Source: Fratercula arctica (lineage: Eukaryota > Chordata > Aves > Charadriiformes > Alcidae). Taken from it: a stretch of DNA of 64,000 nucleotides. The notes below the pieces were generated by a model. The model did no database searches. It worked only from the letters and a program-made list of their open reading frames with translations, and was not told the DNA's origin. The translations under genes were made by a program, and so were the position numbers. Location of the stretch: the NCBI GenBank assembly GCA_947846985.1, contig CANTUZ010000004.1:62001-126000 (forward strand). The letters run 5' to 3'. Numbering within the stretch: position 1 is the first letter of the stretch; the number at the start of each line of letters is the position of its first letter. Shown piece by piece: positions 12,624 through 25,200 of this stretch.

Positions 12624-13947
12624 ACCAACGACCCTCTATCAACACGGCGTTCTTTTCCCACTTTTCTGGCCGAACGCTAGCGTCCCGCAGCAGTGGGCTT
12701 TCACCAAGGACCGAGCAGTTCTTGTTTCCTTGGAGTCGATACCAGCAGCGATGATGCCCTCGGCACCGTCACGCAGAGGTGGGAGCTTGCTAAAAGCCAT
12801 GGAATTGTGCCTAGTGGCTTCAGCCATAAATTCGGCCCACAAAAGCCCACGCATCCCCACAGCAAACAACCAGCAGCACGGATGGTACGGAGAACTCATC
12901 TCTCTTGGTGGACGTGAACCCCAATTTTGCCAGTCAGGAAACGCACAGGAGGACAGGTTCCTTAGCTACGTGCAGCAGGGACACAAACCGACGGACTCGG
13001 AAAGCCCTAGCTGTATACAAGGACTGCAACTCACCCAAGAAACAAGCAATACAAAACTTCTTCTGAGGTTTAGACATGTCTCAGACACGTGGCCGCCGCA
13101 CCTGGAGCGAGGTCGGATGTTACGTGCCTTCCAGTACTGATGCTGGAGGCGGCAGCAGGAGAGGGATGCTTAAGGTCAGTGGTCCACAGAGCATTCACAG
13201 GTGAGAGGACGGCCGCTGGAAACGCTGTGAGAGCCGCCTCTGACCAGGTAGGGGCTTACCCAACTCACATCCCGCACACCCAAGGTGAAGGGGGTTACAC
13301 AAAAAAAGCTCTAACTCTTCATGGCTGGCACTAAAGGAGGTTTAAACCCACAGGGAAGGGAGATGTAGTATTCGTAGGGAATAAATATAAACCTCTCCGT
13401 ATATTTACGTTTATTTATTTATGATATATTCATATAAATCTGTCCATGTTGGAGAGGCTGAGGCAGTGGGTAAAGTTAAAGATCAGCAAACTGTCATTTA
13501 GAACAGAACGGGACCTTGCATTTCCCTGCTTATCTTTCTCACTCCCGTCCTCCAGGGATGGGTTCCTACAGCAAACAAATACTGTGGGATGCCAACGCTC
13601 TGAATACTCTGAAACCATTTGCAGCTGCTGCTTCCTACAGACAAAAGCAGAACATTTATAAAGAGCTGTACTTGCCTTTGCTAAATACGGGGGCACTTTC
13701 TTCAGGAGTGTACGTATGTGATCCTTGGAAAAGACTAACACCAACGTGTCATACTTCAAAGGAGATGAAAGAAACCCAACAAACCACTGTGAACCACCGA
13801 TTCACCCAGACATTTATCAATCTTCTTAATTACATGGACTATTTGTACAATTCTATTGCCATCACTGTTTGCCTTTTAATGCACAGCCCTACCAGACGTT
13901 GCAGTAAGTGCGTTTCTCCCGCCCAGCAATGATCAAAATCCAGTAAA

Positions 13948-13974
13948 ATTTGCACTGGCTTCACCAGTGCAAAT
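13948..13974. repeat. perfect inverted repeat (11-bp stem, 5-base loop)
   Basis: ATTTGCACTGG at 13948-13958 is the exact reverse complement of CCAGTGCAAAT at 13964-13974, with the loop CTTCA between them. The stem does not extend past 11 bp (the next flanking pair is A and C), so it is shorter than a typical microRNA precursor. Confidence 0.9.
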
Positions 13975-13993
13975 CAGGTCCCAGATCAGGTCC
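13973..13993. repeat. short direct repeat, 12-bp period
   Basis: ATCAGGTCC occurs at 13973-13981 and again at 13985-13993, starting on the right arm of the hairpin. Function unknown. Confidence 0.75.
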
Positions 13994-15220
13994 TGTGTTA
14001 TCAGTTAGAAACACTGGGAGCAGGACAGTTAGATGGGGAAAAACTTTCACCTCTCCCGAAACTCCTGCCTTCCCTCTCTCCTTTGAGCAGAACGTTCCTG
14101 CTCTGAAAGGAAACATTTTAATACAGGGTTTTCTTGCAGCACCCCCTCAGCACAGCTCGTGGGCACGTCCCGCACACGGATTACAGACGGTTTTTAACTG
14201 CATCCAAGGGCTTTGCTGGATGGGGACCTACGAGGTGGCAAATGAACTGGAGCGCACCGTGATTCAGCTTTCTTTGAAATTACTGCAACGCAGATGTGTG
14301 CCGGTGCAGCGTAGCTGAGAATAGAGAATATATGGGAATATAAAGAGACCAGCCCTGCCGTCTGGTGAAACGGTCTCGTCATGCGAGTCCTTTAATAGCA
14401 TGCCAAACTGAAGGTAGATGACGGGGAAGTAAAGACAGACAATATTTAGGAGTCAATTGCTAAGTCACTAAGGAAGCTCTTTTCACGAGGACAATATCGC
14501 AGGTGGGGACCCGGGGGAGCAAGCACAATTAGGCCGAAAGGGACAGGCGTAAAATACATTACCAGTTGAAATATATTTTTAATGAGTAGCAATTTATTTT
14601 TGTTGCATAGTGTTTGGCCTTATTTGGCACCTGCAGATCGCATTACATCTAATAGAAATACCAGGGGGCAACAGTAGTCACAGAAAGGACCTCACCTCTG
14701 TATCTTTAAACCAGACGCTATTACCATTTCTGCTGTGCAAGTAGGGATAAATTGCTGACCTGTTCTTTTGTTTAGCTGGGAGTGAACTTAGCATAAAACA
14801 CAGGCTTACAGGCTGGGATTTACCTTCTGCACAATTTCGGTCTGGGTGAAAGGGGCAGGGAACAGCAGAAATAGGTTGACTTTTAGTAGAGAGACCGAAC
14901 CACCGCTGAAGCAAGCCTAGAATGCGCTTCTGTGCACGCTCCCCTATTTTCACCTGGAAATGCTATTCTCGTACTTACGCTAACTTTGAAACATTTCTAA
15001 AACTTGTAATATGTCTGAAATTACTTCAGTTTCCTTCTCCTTTCTCTCACAAAAATGCCAAGTGAGCTTTTCGAAAACATGCATCTTTTACCTGTACAAA
15101 ATAAGGAGACCCAAGGACTTTCAGAGTAAGCACAGGGTGACAGCAGCCTTCATTCTGCTTCCTTCTCATCTATCCAAAATAAGCAGGATGTGGTCTAAAG
15201 GTAAATGCAAATTTAAAAGA

Positions 15221-15233
15221 AAAAAAAAAAAAA
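15221..15233. repeat. poly-A tract
   Basis: A run of 13 A residues sits in a purine-rich context, followed 20 bp later by a short CA-rich stretch (CACACACGCACACA). No retroposon body was recognised. Confidence 0.8.
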
Positions 15234-16037
15234 GGAAATATCCTTACACACACGCACACAAATATAAAATTTATGTCTGCCTTGGTTTTTTTCCTTACTT
15301 AAAGTATCTTCAAGCTCTGACCACAGGAGTTAGGTAGCATCTCTATACGCGTTCGCTGTTCAGCACTGAAATGCTGGATTCCAGCCCCAAGGAGCACTGC
15401 CTGGTGCTCAGATATTTTGTTTAGTTAGCAGAAACACAGAGACAAAGACTGTGCTGTAATATAAAGCAATGTGTGCTGCACCTTGTACAAAAGCGTGAAA
15501 CTCTTCTGTGGTTCACAGAGACCTGGTTCACGCTGGTGTTGCGGGAATAACGCCGAGAGCAGACCCCACAGCTGCTAAAATTATTACTCAAGGCCAACAC
15601 CTCAGCTGTGGGATAAGGCATGGCTTCCACTGGGATAACCAGAAGTCTGCTGGGCTGAAGGACTTGAGGATTTCGCTAGCCACGGTCTGCATTCCGTGCC
15701 TTTATGCGCCCGGCAAAGGGCAGACGCAGCATTCAGGGGAGGTTTTCGAGACAAAGCACCTGAAGAGGATGCTGAGAGCGGGGCTGCTCTCACCTGGATA
15801 AAGGTCTACCCTCTCACGAGGACAGACTCGACGCTGGCCCTGCGGCGCACAGCCCATGCCCGTGTTTAGCCCTTCCCTCTGCTCGCCTGCTGCGGCCCGG
15901 GGCAGGTTTCAGAAACACAGGCACCCAGACGCATACACACACACAATAACCTAACCAAGCTTTTTTGAACCTGGGAAGCAGCGTTTGTGGGAAAGTATGG
16001 CTGGCCAAGAAGCAGATGTTCTAGCTTTCAACTCTTC

Positions 16038-16079
16038 AGAAATAAAAAAAAAGAAAAGGGAAAGAAAAAAAAAAAAAAG
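16038..16079. repeat. A-rich purine tract
   Basis: The stretch consists of A runs broken by G groups and one T, ending in a run of 14 A. It is low-complexity sequence. Confidence 0.85.
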
Positions 16080-16563
16080 TCTGGTTACCCTTCAGAAGAA
16101 GAAATGTTTGCTACGTATGTGAAACATGTGCTTCCCAGTCCCTTACTGCTAAGTGTTCGGCAGCTGCTCCAACTGGAAGAAGCTCTGTGGACTGTGAATT
16201 TGCTTATCTGTGTAAACAGGGTGTTGCCTCAGTTTGAAAACAATATTCTGGCTGAGAACAGCCTGCTGAGAGTGTGAGTTTAGATTAATTCTGTTAGCAT
16301 TAAAATAAAGGAGCTTATTAAAAACAGAAATGCACACAGACTAGAAACTGAAATTTGCTCACACAGACATAAGAAGCCAGCGTGAGCACTGAGAAGGTGG
16401 TCCCAGCCTTTGGGTTCAGCTGATGTGGAGCAAGACGTTTTCCTGGCAGAAAAGCAACCGCTCTCCAGGTTGACGAGGGGTAGTTAATGCAGGTGACGCT
16501 CTGAAAAGAGTGGAGGGAGGTAAGGAGGAAAGAAGCAGAAGTATGAAGGCAGTTGTCGGTATG

Positions 16564-16645
16564 TAAGGAAAGGTAGGGGGGAGAAGAAAAAGAAAACAAC
16601 AAGAAACAAGAAAGAAAAGAAAAAAGGAAACCCCAAAAGAAAAGC
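16564..16645. repeat. polypurine tract (GA-rich)
   Basis: About 80 bp are nearly all purine on the plus strand, with GGGGGGAGAAG then AAGAAA units and only a few C and T interruptions. The preceding 60 bp are also purine-biased. A triplex-prone low-complexity tract is the simplest reading. Confidence 0.8.
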
Positions 16646-17556
16646 CAGTGCAGGACCCCTCATCCCACCTGAATTTAAGCGTAGGACTGGGGAGAGGGGG
16701 GTTGCTTTTTAATTAAGACGTATCAGGAGAGAGAACTGTAGATGCTTCATGAAACCTTTTTCTTTAAAGCTACTGAAGAACCACAAGCCTTTTAGTGAAT
16801 TCAGAAACACAAAGCCAAAACCCAACTCAGTACATGAAGAGAGAAAGCTGGGGGAAGAACACCCGGGAACGTGCAGAAGAGCTGCCATCTCAGCCCGCTT
16901 ACGCTCTCTGGACGAACCAAATCTTTTTGAAGGACATTCTCCACTAAGGTGCTGGCTGCGAGCGCGACTCCGCTGAGCCTTGCTGTGCCCCACAGCAGAC
17001 ATTGCCATCACCAGACCGTGAAAGACCAGGCGAAATGAAAAGCAGGGGTTCCTAGCTGCTCAGACGACACTTCACGCCTGCTACAGAGGCCCAGCTCCCG
17101 CGTGCTTCTTCCAAATCCCTCTGCCAAGCCCCCATGTACAACCTCCCCATGTCGTCCAGCCGAAAGGCGAGATGAAGGATTTAGGGGATGCGGGGCCACT
17201 GCAGCTCCCTGTTGTGGGGAGACTGGGGATAAAGCGCAGGCTGGGTACCGGTTCCAACGCTACAGCCACGGATGGCCTTGCGCAGGAAAAAGTCTGGAAA
17301 AAGAGACTTTCAAGAACAAGGAAAACTTCACAAAAAGGATCCTTTGTCAAAGAAAACCTTCCATAACATTTCATTCTTTTAAAATAGCATCCTTGAAACT
17401 TATTTTGGTAAAACAAACTGCCTTGCAGGTAAGTCCCTAGTCAAATCTACTGAAACTCCTGGATGGTTTCAGCATTTTCTCAGTATTTCCCCATTGCTGA
17501 GCTCTGTTTGAGCTCTGCTTGTATTAAACTTCCACCAGTTCTTGTTTTCCTCAGCT

Positions 17557-17586
17557 AAATGCCTTTTTTTTTTTTTTTTGGCATTT
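17557..17586. repeat. T16 run flanked by 7-bp inverted arms
   Basis: AAATGCC at 17557-17563 and GGCATTT at 17580-17586 are exact reverse complements and enclose 16 T residues. The arms do not extend further. Confidence 0.8.
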
Positions 17587-18884
17587 CAGTGCCAACATTA
17601 GTTTAGCACTGAAACAAACCAGAAGGAAAAAAGCACCACTAGCTTCTCCTCTCATTTCACTTCAAATACATCAGCTCAGAGCGTGTTTGATAGCCCCATA
17701 TTTTACTGTCAGTAGCAAGTCAGTGGTTCTTGCACGTCAACAAACATATATACACATATATTCTGAATCATCATTACAGCTGATGCTCTATCTTCAGCCA
17801 AGTCTGGCAGGAAAGGCATCTTTCCCGGATCGAGACTGCCGGGGCCACGCGACACGTTCAGTTACGCCAGAGAAATAATTTTGCTCTATACCCTGTCTAT
17901 ATAAAGCCCCAGAGAGCTGTACACTAGCAGTAAGTGCATCCTACCAAGCCTTCACAAGCTCCAGTTCTACAGTCCATGGATGTGCAAGGATGCACGAAGG
18001 CAAAACACCGCTTGTTAAAGGGGATTTCCTGGCGGACGCTAAAGGCAGTGGCCTGATCCTGGGAAAGCTCTGTCCTCGGGACACAAAAACACAAAACTGG
18101 CAGACTAGAGTCCACCAAAATCCGTTCCTGTCCCTGAAAGGACCAGCAATCGATGTCTGGGAAACGCCAGGACAAGAGGGCGGGTGTGTAACGCTGCCTC
18201 CCCCCCACAGTACCCTGAACCCCAACCACCTGCAGCTCCAGCATTTCCGAAACCAGGGCTTTTTACAACTGGGCTGTTTGGTTTCCGATGGTACCGTAGG
18301 ACATGAAGGCACAGAAAGACACACAGAAATTCAAGTCACTTTCCCAGCTGATTCACTGAAAACATACATTTCTATTTATTCTGCTTAAACATGTAAAAGC
18401 CATCTAATTATTAGACAGGTAAACCATTAGATAAACTAGCAAAAGATTTCAGCCTGGAAAGTATGTGAGAAGAAATGTAGCCTTTTTTTCCAAGAATCTC
18501 ACCTTTCAAAAGTCCATAAATATTGCTTAAGGGGTTTGGGTTTTTTTTTTCAGCTCGCTCTCCTGTACCTGCTCCGTCAGAAGGGGATCAAAGTGTTTTC
18601 CCTGGCAAACACATAATTTATGAATAAATAAGTAGTGAGGCACGAGAAACTAGAATAATAAGGGTATGGCTTAAAAAATCAGTGAAAGGGACTGCTCAAA
18701 GCCTGCCCAAATATTGTACCAACTGGACCTGCAGGACAAGCCTGTCCCAGGACAGCAGCGGCGCTGCACAGAGGGCTCCTGTACTCACATCTCCGTCATC
18801 TCTGACGGGAAGGAGAAAAAAAATAATTAAAAAAATCATGTATTTTCTATTAATTGGCCAAGAAACCTTTCGTGGCCCCAGAGG

Positions 18885-19245
18885 TGCCCCGCTGGCTGTC
18901 TGTCGGGGCTGGGCAGGCGAGGTGTCCCTGCGGGCGCTGGGGACAAACAGTCCGGCAGCGTGCGGGGCCGCAGGCACCCACCATTCACCACGGGTTTGCT
19001 GCCCGCGGCCCGTCCGTCGCCCACGGCTGCGCTAACACCGCGGGGAAAGGAAAATACAGCCCGCGCAGAGGGAACCTCTCGGGGCCGGGGTTTTGCTGGC
19101 GAGGCTGGCCTCGCTCCTCTTTAGGTGCTACTTCAAAATTGCCACTTGTTTGCCTTGGAAGCGGCTTCAGAGGCCGTGGCCGCGCGTGGCCATGCGCATG
19201 GCGGGAGAGTAGCTGCCCGCAGGTGTGTCGCACCCCAGGAACGCT
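18885..19245. promoter_or_regulatory. orphan CpG island inside the CFAP299 intron
   Basis: By hand count this block of about 360 bp holds about 35 CpG dinucleotides at a GC content near 64 percent. That gives an observed/expected CpG ratio close to 1, while flanking DNA is CpG-poor and AT-richer. Dense spots include CCCGCGGCCCGTCCGTCGCC and GGCCGTGGCCGCGCGTGG. The island lies about 8.8 kb from the only recognised exon and matches no coding sequence I know. CpG islands in vertebrates usually mark promoters or regulatory elements, so a non-coding transcript start or an alternative gene start is possible. Gene-conversion-driven GC enrichment, common in birds, is the alternative. Confidence 0.6.
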
Positions 19246-22200
19246 GCCTCTGCCCAGCTCCCAGGGGCTCGCTTTTTAGAAGTCTGTTTGTAAAATCTGT
19301 TTTCCAGTGGAGAAAAAAATTACTGTGAAAATAGTAAAGGATTCATTTGCATGTCTTTGAACTTGAGGGGGGTTGTTTTGGTTTTTTGTTTTCTTTTGAC
19401 GGGGAAAAAAAAAGAGAAAAGACCTTTTACAATTACATGGAAAAATATAAGCAAATAACTTTCCAAATTCCAAATCTTTTCCTATTTTCCACTGACCTAA
19501 GAGTAAAACACGATCCATGCCGTCCCTTTGGGGCTGCTAATGGTTGCAGAACCTCTTGCAGTTACATTTTTTCTTGGGGGGATTATAGAGTGGGACCCAC
19601 ATGCAGCTTTGGGATCAGACGAATAGCTCAGCCTCAGCAAACCAGATGTCCCCAGGGCTGCAGCCTGGGACATTAAATAAGTTAAACAGATCTCCCTGCC
19701 TGGCCCCGCGGAGCCACCCCAGCATCCTCCTGGGTCAGGGCTTTGTCTCCGAGACATGGGGTTCATCTTGGCCGGCGAATCCACAGAGCTCAGCGTTATT
19801 TTATTCTCAACAGACATAACCTGTGCTCACCCCAGGATGTCCCCCTGCCTTGGCAAGGATGGTGTTTTGACAACCTACAGCTCCAGCCATGGAGGGGAAC
19901 CGCAGGGCCGGGGCCACGCTGGACTCCGGCAACAGCCCCCCAGAGGGATTTACATTAAGAGATTCTGTTATCCAGACAAGTCCTCCCCTACGGAGACACA
20001 TGTACACAATTCACTATGATACCAGAATGGCCTTATTTTGTACCAGCCTACCTAGCTACAGGGAAATCAACAAACACCTTAAAAAAGCAACAAATTGCAT
20101 AGAATTTAACAGTCTTCCCCTTGCACAGCAATGACTGAAATGAATACGTCCCCCCCCCATGCTCCGGGGTCGACTTTACTTCCACAATAACAACTTCAAG
20201 GCGGTGATCCTGCTGACACAAGCAAGCATTTGCTTTCTGAAGCCTCCCCTGGCTCCTCCTCGGCCTTCGGGACAGCTGGAAGACTAGCTGTGTTTGGCAG
20301 GTGCTAACATCTACAGACGGTTCCTTCTCCAAACGGAGCAGAAAGAGCTCTTCCCTGGATTTATTCACACCAAGGTACAAACGGGCACCTTGACTAAAAC
20401 TGGTAAAGTGTCACTTCTCTTGATGCCAGACCTGATGAAACCTCGGAGAGACGAGAAAGGCAAAGGAGAGGGCAAGCAGAAATCAAAAACCACTGGGGGA
20501 ACACGCTCCAATACAAAGCCCAGGAGGGCTGAACTCCAGGCATGACGACAGCAGCTTCTAGTAGCTGCTCGGGGGTCCTGGGCCAACATTCGCGATGTGA
20601 TCACATACACACTTCAGCTCTCCTTAAGTTATGAGACCTGAAGGACCACTGCAAAAATTCCTGCCAGATAGAATAAGCATTCACTGATAGCTCAAGGTTT
20701 ATACCGCATGGTTAAAAAACAGCTTTACTGAGGTCAATCAAAACAAAACTAAGATCCCTGGCCCTAGAGAGGTGCACAAAGCTTAAATAGCAGCTCAAAC
20801 ATCCACCAAAGTCTTCAAAGCCTCCACAAAGGCGGGCAAAAAACACCCTGAAATGAACTAAAAGGAGAAAGACAGGAAAGAAAGTAAAATGAAAGGAAAG
20901 CAAAAGCATCTTGCTTTTCATGTATGAAAGTTTGGATGATTTTGATGAAATAAAAGCATTCTCATTTTTTCCTGTTACTAGGCACAGCAGTCAATTGGCC
21001 CGTTGATTTTGAAATCCTAATGAAATACAGGGGTTGACGTGCCTGACTCGGCACGGTCTGCTCAGGGTGTCAGACTTCTCACAGCCACCTCTCCGATTCC
21101 ACCGCCTTTTCCCCGGCTCCCGAGCCCACCCCGCTCACTCTCCCTTCCGACCAGCTGCTTCTCCCAGGGAAGGGAAGGACTCGCAATTCCTAACCACTTT
21201 CTTCTCCTCCGCCTCCTGTTTTTTTGGGTTGGTTTTTTTTTTTTTTTTTTCTGGTAAGGAATGACCTTTTAAAACAACCCACCTGTCTAAAGAACACTCT
21301 TTCCTGGTATTTGTCAAGGATATTTGAACAGATTTGACCGTAATGAATGTCATGCCTCCAACCGTTGAACTGAACGAGTCGTTCCCAGACTTCCTTTTTT
21401 CTCTTTTTTAAAATGCTGTTTACTGAAACATTCATAAAATCCGCTTGGCAGCCTCAGGGCTTGAACCTCAGCTGCGTACCCTGTGTGTACTTAACACTGG
21501 CACTGCTGGAAGGGACCGGGGAGAATTTCTCTCTTCTTCATAGTGCGATGTAGTCACAGATTCATTACCCAGCTCCACGGGAGGGGGCCGGCCGGGGTCC
21601 ACCAGCTCGGGGTTCCGCACGGATGCGGGGCCGTGGTAGGCTCTGAAAGGGCTCTGAAGTTTGCAAATTCTTCAGGGTAGGGAGCTTTTACTAACACCTA
21701 TTGGTAAGTTGCATAAGTTGTTCATGGATTTTTATTAATAAATACCAAAACTAACGCCCAGAGAAATGGTACCCTGAGCATCTGGCGTATTTTTCCTAAC
21801 GCTTCCCTTGGGTAGAGCACCCCGATTCACCTCTGACGTACTCTGAGGAAGGCATCTGCAAGGAAAGCTGGCTTTTGGGGAAGTTAATTTCTCCCTTAAC
21901 ATTCCTGCTAATACTAGGTTTAGTTACGTAAACCCTATATTTAAAAAAATATACCTCAATTACTTTCAACACCACTGAAATTCACCTGCCTCTGTCAGGG
22001 GAGGAGAGAAACCAATACAAGTCTCCATTTTGAGGTTAAACTGTTCCTTATCCACTCACCTGCAGTATCTATAAATACTACATACCGTGAAAATGACATC
22101 ACAAGCAAAACCTCGTGCCCCCATCTTCCCTGGTTTGATGTGAGGCTTGTGCAAATCACCAGAAAGATTCCTCTCTGCTGTACAAGTCAGGCCAAACTCA

Positions 22201-25200
22201 GAGACTCACACCTCCTCTAGGAAAGGGCAGAAACGGCACCTCACCTCAGGAACTCCATTTTTACCCACCCTTGTGTTTTATGCCTGTGGGTTCTTTCTGA
22301 CAGAGGACTTAATTACTCTGGGAACAACTCCTCACATGGCGAAAGCAAATCAGGCTTCCTCACCTAAGCCTTTCCGACTGGTGCAGGGTGATCACTCCCT
22401 GTTTAAACGCACACTCAGCTCCAGCCAGCGCGATGCCAGCGCGGTAGATGCATGTGCCCAAGTAACACCACGAGCTGAGACGGGGCACAGTCACGGAAAG
22501 CAGACAGGATCCAAAAGGTGATAAATGCTTGGGAAGTGTAAAGCATCCAACAGCAGCAGAGATGGGATCGATGCCTACGCGCTGGAAACATGCTGCTGAG
22601 AACTGGACTAACTTAGGGCAGGAGTGAAGCGAATGCCATTTGCAACAGCAATGGTTAATTTAAAAAATGTCTTCGTGGCAAAAGATGTGAAGGGGCTGGC
22701 TAGCACGGCCCCACTTAGAGAGGCTTCAGGGGCCAGGGAACGCTCTCCTTTGAGCAGCCCTTCCCCGCAGCCTGAGGATTTGTTTCACCCAACGCCCAGC
22801 TCCAGCCCCGGCCGCTGCCAACGCGCGATCCCTCCTGCCACGCCGCAACGCTCGGCGAGGACATCTACCAGCACCGTCGCCAGACGGAGATCCCTTCCCA
22901 TCTAATTACAGGGTGGTGCCACTGTGCAGATGTCTTCATGCAAAGCCTCGGCAGCCCACAATTAACCAGGAGAATACTGCAGCAAATGCGGTTGGGAGGG
23001 GAAGAAAAAGGAAAAGACATGTTTACCCTAAATTTGACAGAACTGCCTATAAATAGCTATAGGGCCCTGTCAAGCACATCTTTGCTGTAATTTCTCCTAA
23101 AATATCATGTCAGTGGGATTTAGTCCCACGTGTATATTTTCTATCGGAAAATAGCCTCGCTAATACATCTTAAAGATGTCTCGCTGCTCTCTGCCTAGCA
23201 TCTGGAAGGTATGCACGTGGATTTATAAGGCTTATGTGAAGCATAAGTCAGCGGTTAATCCATTTGATTGTAAATCATGTGACTATGTACTGTGACCACA
23301 TTAAAACTCTGCCATCAATAAAAAAGGGAAAACTACAGCTAACCTATAATTTTGGTTGACTGAATCAAGCCTATTCCATGGACTCACGCGCATTTGGTCA
23401 CAGATCTGTCATACAAAGGAGATGCTTGACAGTCACATCTTTAACGACTCACACGTGCAGCTCATGGGGCTGACAGCCTAGAGACTCTTCTCTCCTCAAT
23501 AGTTATCTGCTGGACAAAAGAAAAACAGAGAAAACCGAACACTGGCATCGTGAAGGGCGCCGAAGTGGGAGAGGCGACTTCTATCACAGTTGCAGACTTA
23601 GGTTAAAGATGGAGCACTGGAAATAAGGCTAAGGCCTAAACATCTTTGTCAAGACTTCTGGTGACTCCGTGCCCTGAAGAAAGGCCTGTGTTACATTGAA
23701 GGCAAATTTCAAGCACACCCTTTGGCCCACCACTTCTGCTGTATGCCCATACCCCCACCTGCCACACCTGAAGATGTAAAGAGGCGACGATGTGCTTACC
23801 ATTTTTTCTTAGTGCTGTAAGCGTCTATTCCATCAACCTGCCAGCTGACCAAGCCGTGCGAGGTGGCCCTTAAACGCAGCCCTCGTGCACACCATGGCGG
23901 CTCCCTGACGACCCAGGAGAAGAGCGCTCGCTGGGATTATTCCCCACACACAAGTCAGCTATCCCGACGGGCACAGCCCACCGCCGGCGTGCCATGGCCT
24001 CTGTCACGCCGTACCGGCTCTTCTAGAGACCACAGAGCACCCGTGACTTGTGCAGGACTAAGGAGACCAAAGTCCAGCCTTCCCACCGAAGGCCCCAGCT
24101 GGCCTTTCCCTCCCGTGGCAGACCAGCTCCTGCCCAAGCCCTGCCACGGGGCCGGGGGGGCACCGCAGAGACAAAGCTGCTGACAGCAGCATCGCACCGT
24201 GCGCCCCTGGGAGGGAAAAGGAGGTTTTCCACGGAAACACGTGCACCACAACTCGCCCTGGCTTTGGCTGCGGCCGGCACCGCTCAACTGCCCCCTGGCT
24301 CCTCCCGGACGCACAGCCAGAACCGAAGGTGCCAGAAACAAAATCCGCCATATCTGTCTCACAGTGCTATAAGTTATTTACTTTCAGATATCTCCCACAA
24401 ATATTTCCTTGCCCCCGTCCAAATCTCAGCACTCCTCCTCCCCAGAACTCGTATTTCTAGGCGAGCTACGATCAAAAACTGCAGCCTGTGTCGTGCTGCC
24501 AAGGGGTTTAGCAGCAGAAATGGAAAGCAAATTCCTCCCTGGAAGGGGAGCGAGGCAGGCAGTGGGAAGTCCTCTCCGGAGGACTTGGTTCCGAGGGTTT
24601 CCCTTCACATCTCCATGATTTCCTCAGAGGTTCTTCCAAAGACGGCAGCACTCCAACATCAAAGCCGGAGGAAACCGCACTGCTGCGCTTCTGTTTGGCT
24701 CCTTTGTCAGAGCCGTAGAGCGCTGCAGAACACTCAAAGCCTCGTGCTAATTAAACATCAGTGTCACTAGGACAGAAATCATTACCTAAGACTCCATTTA
24801 TGGAAACACTGCTGTTTCTCCACGGAAAAAACGCGTGACTGGGGAGGGAAGAAAGAAGGGAAAGAGAAGAGACAGACGTTACCCTATATTAGTCCTTTAA
24901 ATACATGGAAGCAAATCTTAAATTGATTAACTCTCCCCATCAAGCGTCTAGCCTCTATTAGCTGCAAAGAGACGGGCTTCTTGGGGCGAAACAGGCTTTC
25001 AAATACACGAAGAAACAGACCCACACCTACCCCGCTCACAAATTACACCACGGCCTGCCCTTCTAATCACTTTTATGGTTCAGTTGGGATTTTTCAGACT
25101 CGATTAACAGCCTTCATACGTATGGCGGCACTGCCTCGGTGCAGAACAAGGACGGGCACGGGCGCAGCAGCAGAAGGGCGCTGCCCTCCTGGGATTTCCT

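Larger units (their letters stand above)
10102..18884. other. intronic stretch without recognised gene
   Basis: Apart from the entries listed separately (hairpin at 13948, A-rich and purine-rich tracts at 15221, 16038 and 16564, T16 at 17564), I see nothing functional here. Open frames up to 134 codons occur in GC-rich patches near 10800-11200 and 12640-13140. They have no recognisable domains. Confidence 0.55.

Noticed and set aside
14657..14674. CCAGGGGGCA, a partial CTCF core
   Set aside because: Flanking positions do not match the full CTCF motif well, and a match of about 10 bp is expected by chance in 64 kb.
24048..24770. Longest open frame in the window (240 codons, plus strand)
   Set aside because: It lies in a GC-rich patch where stops are rare, has overlapping open frames on the other strand, shows no domain, signal peptide or splice context, and resembles no known protein.
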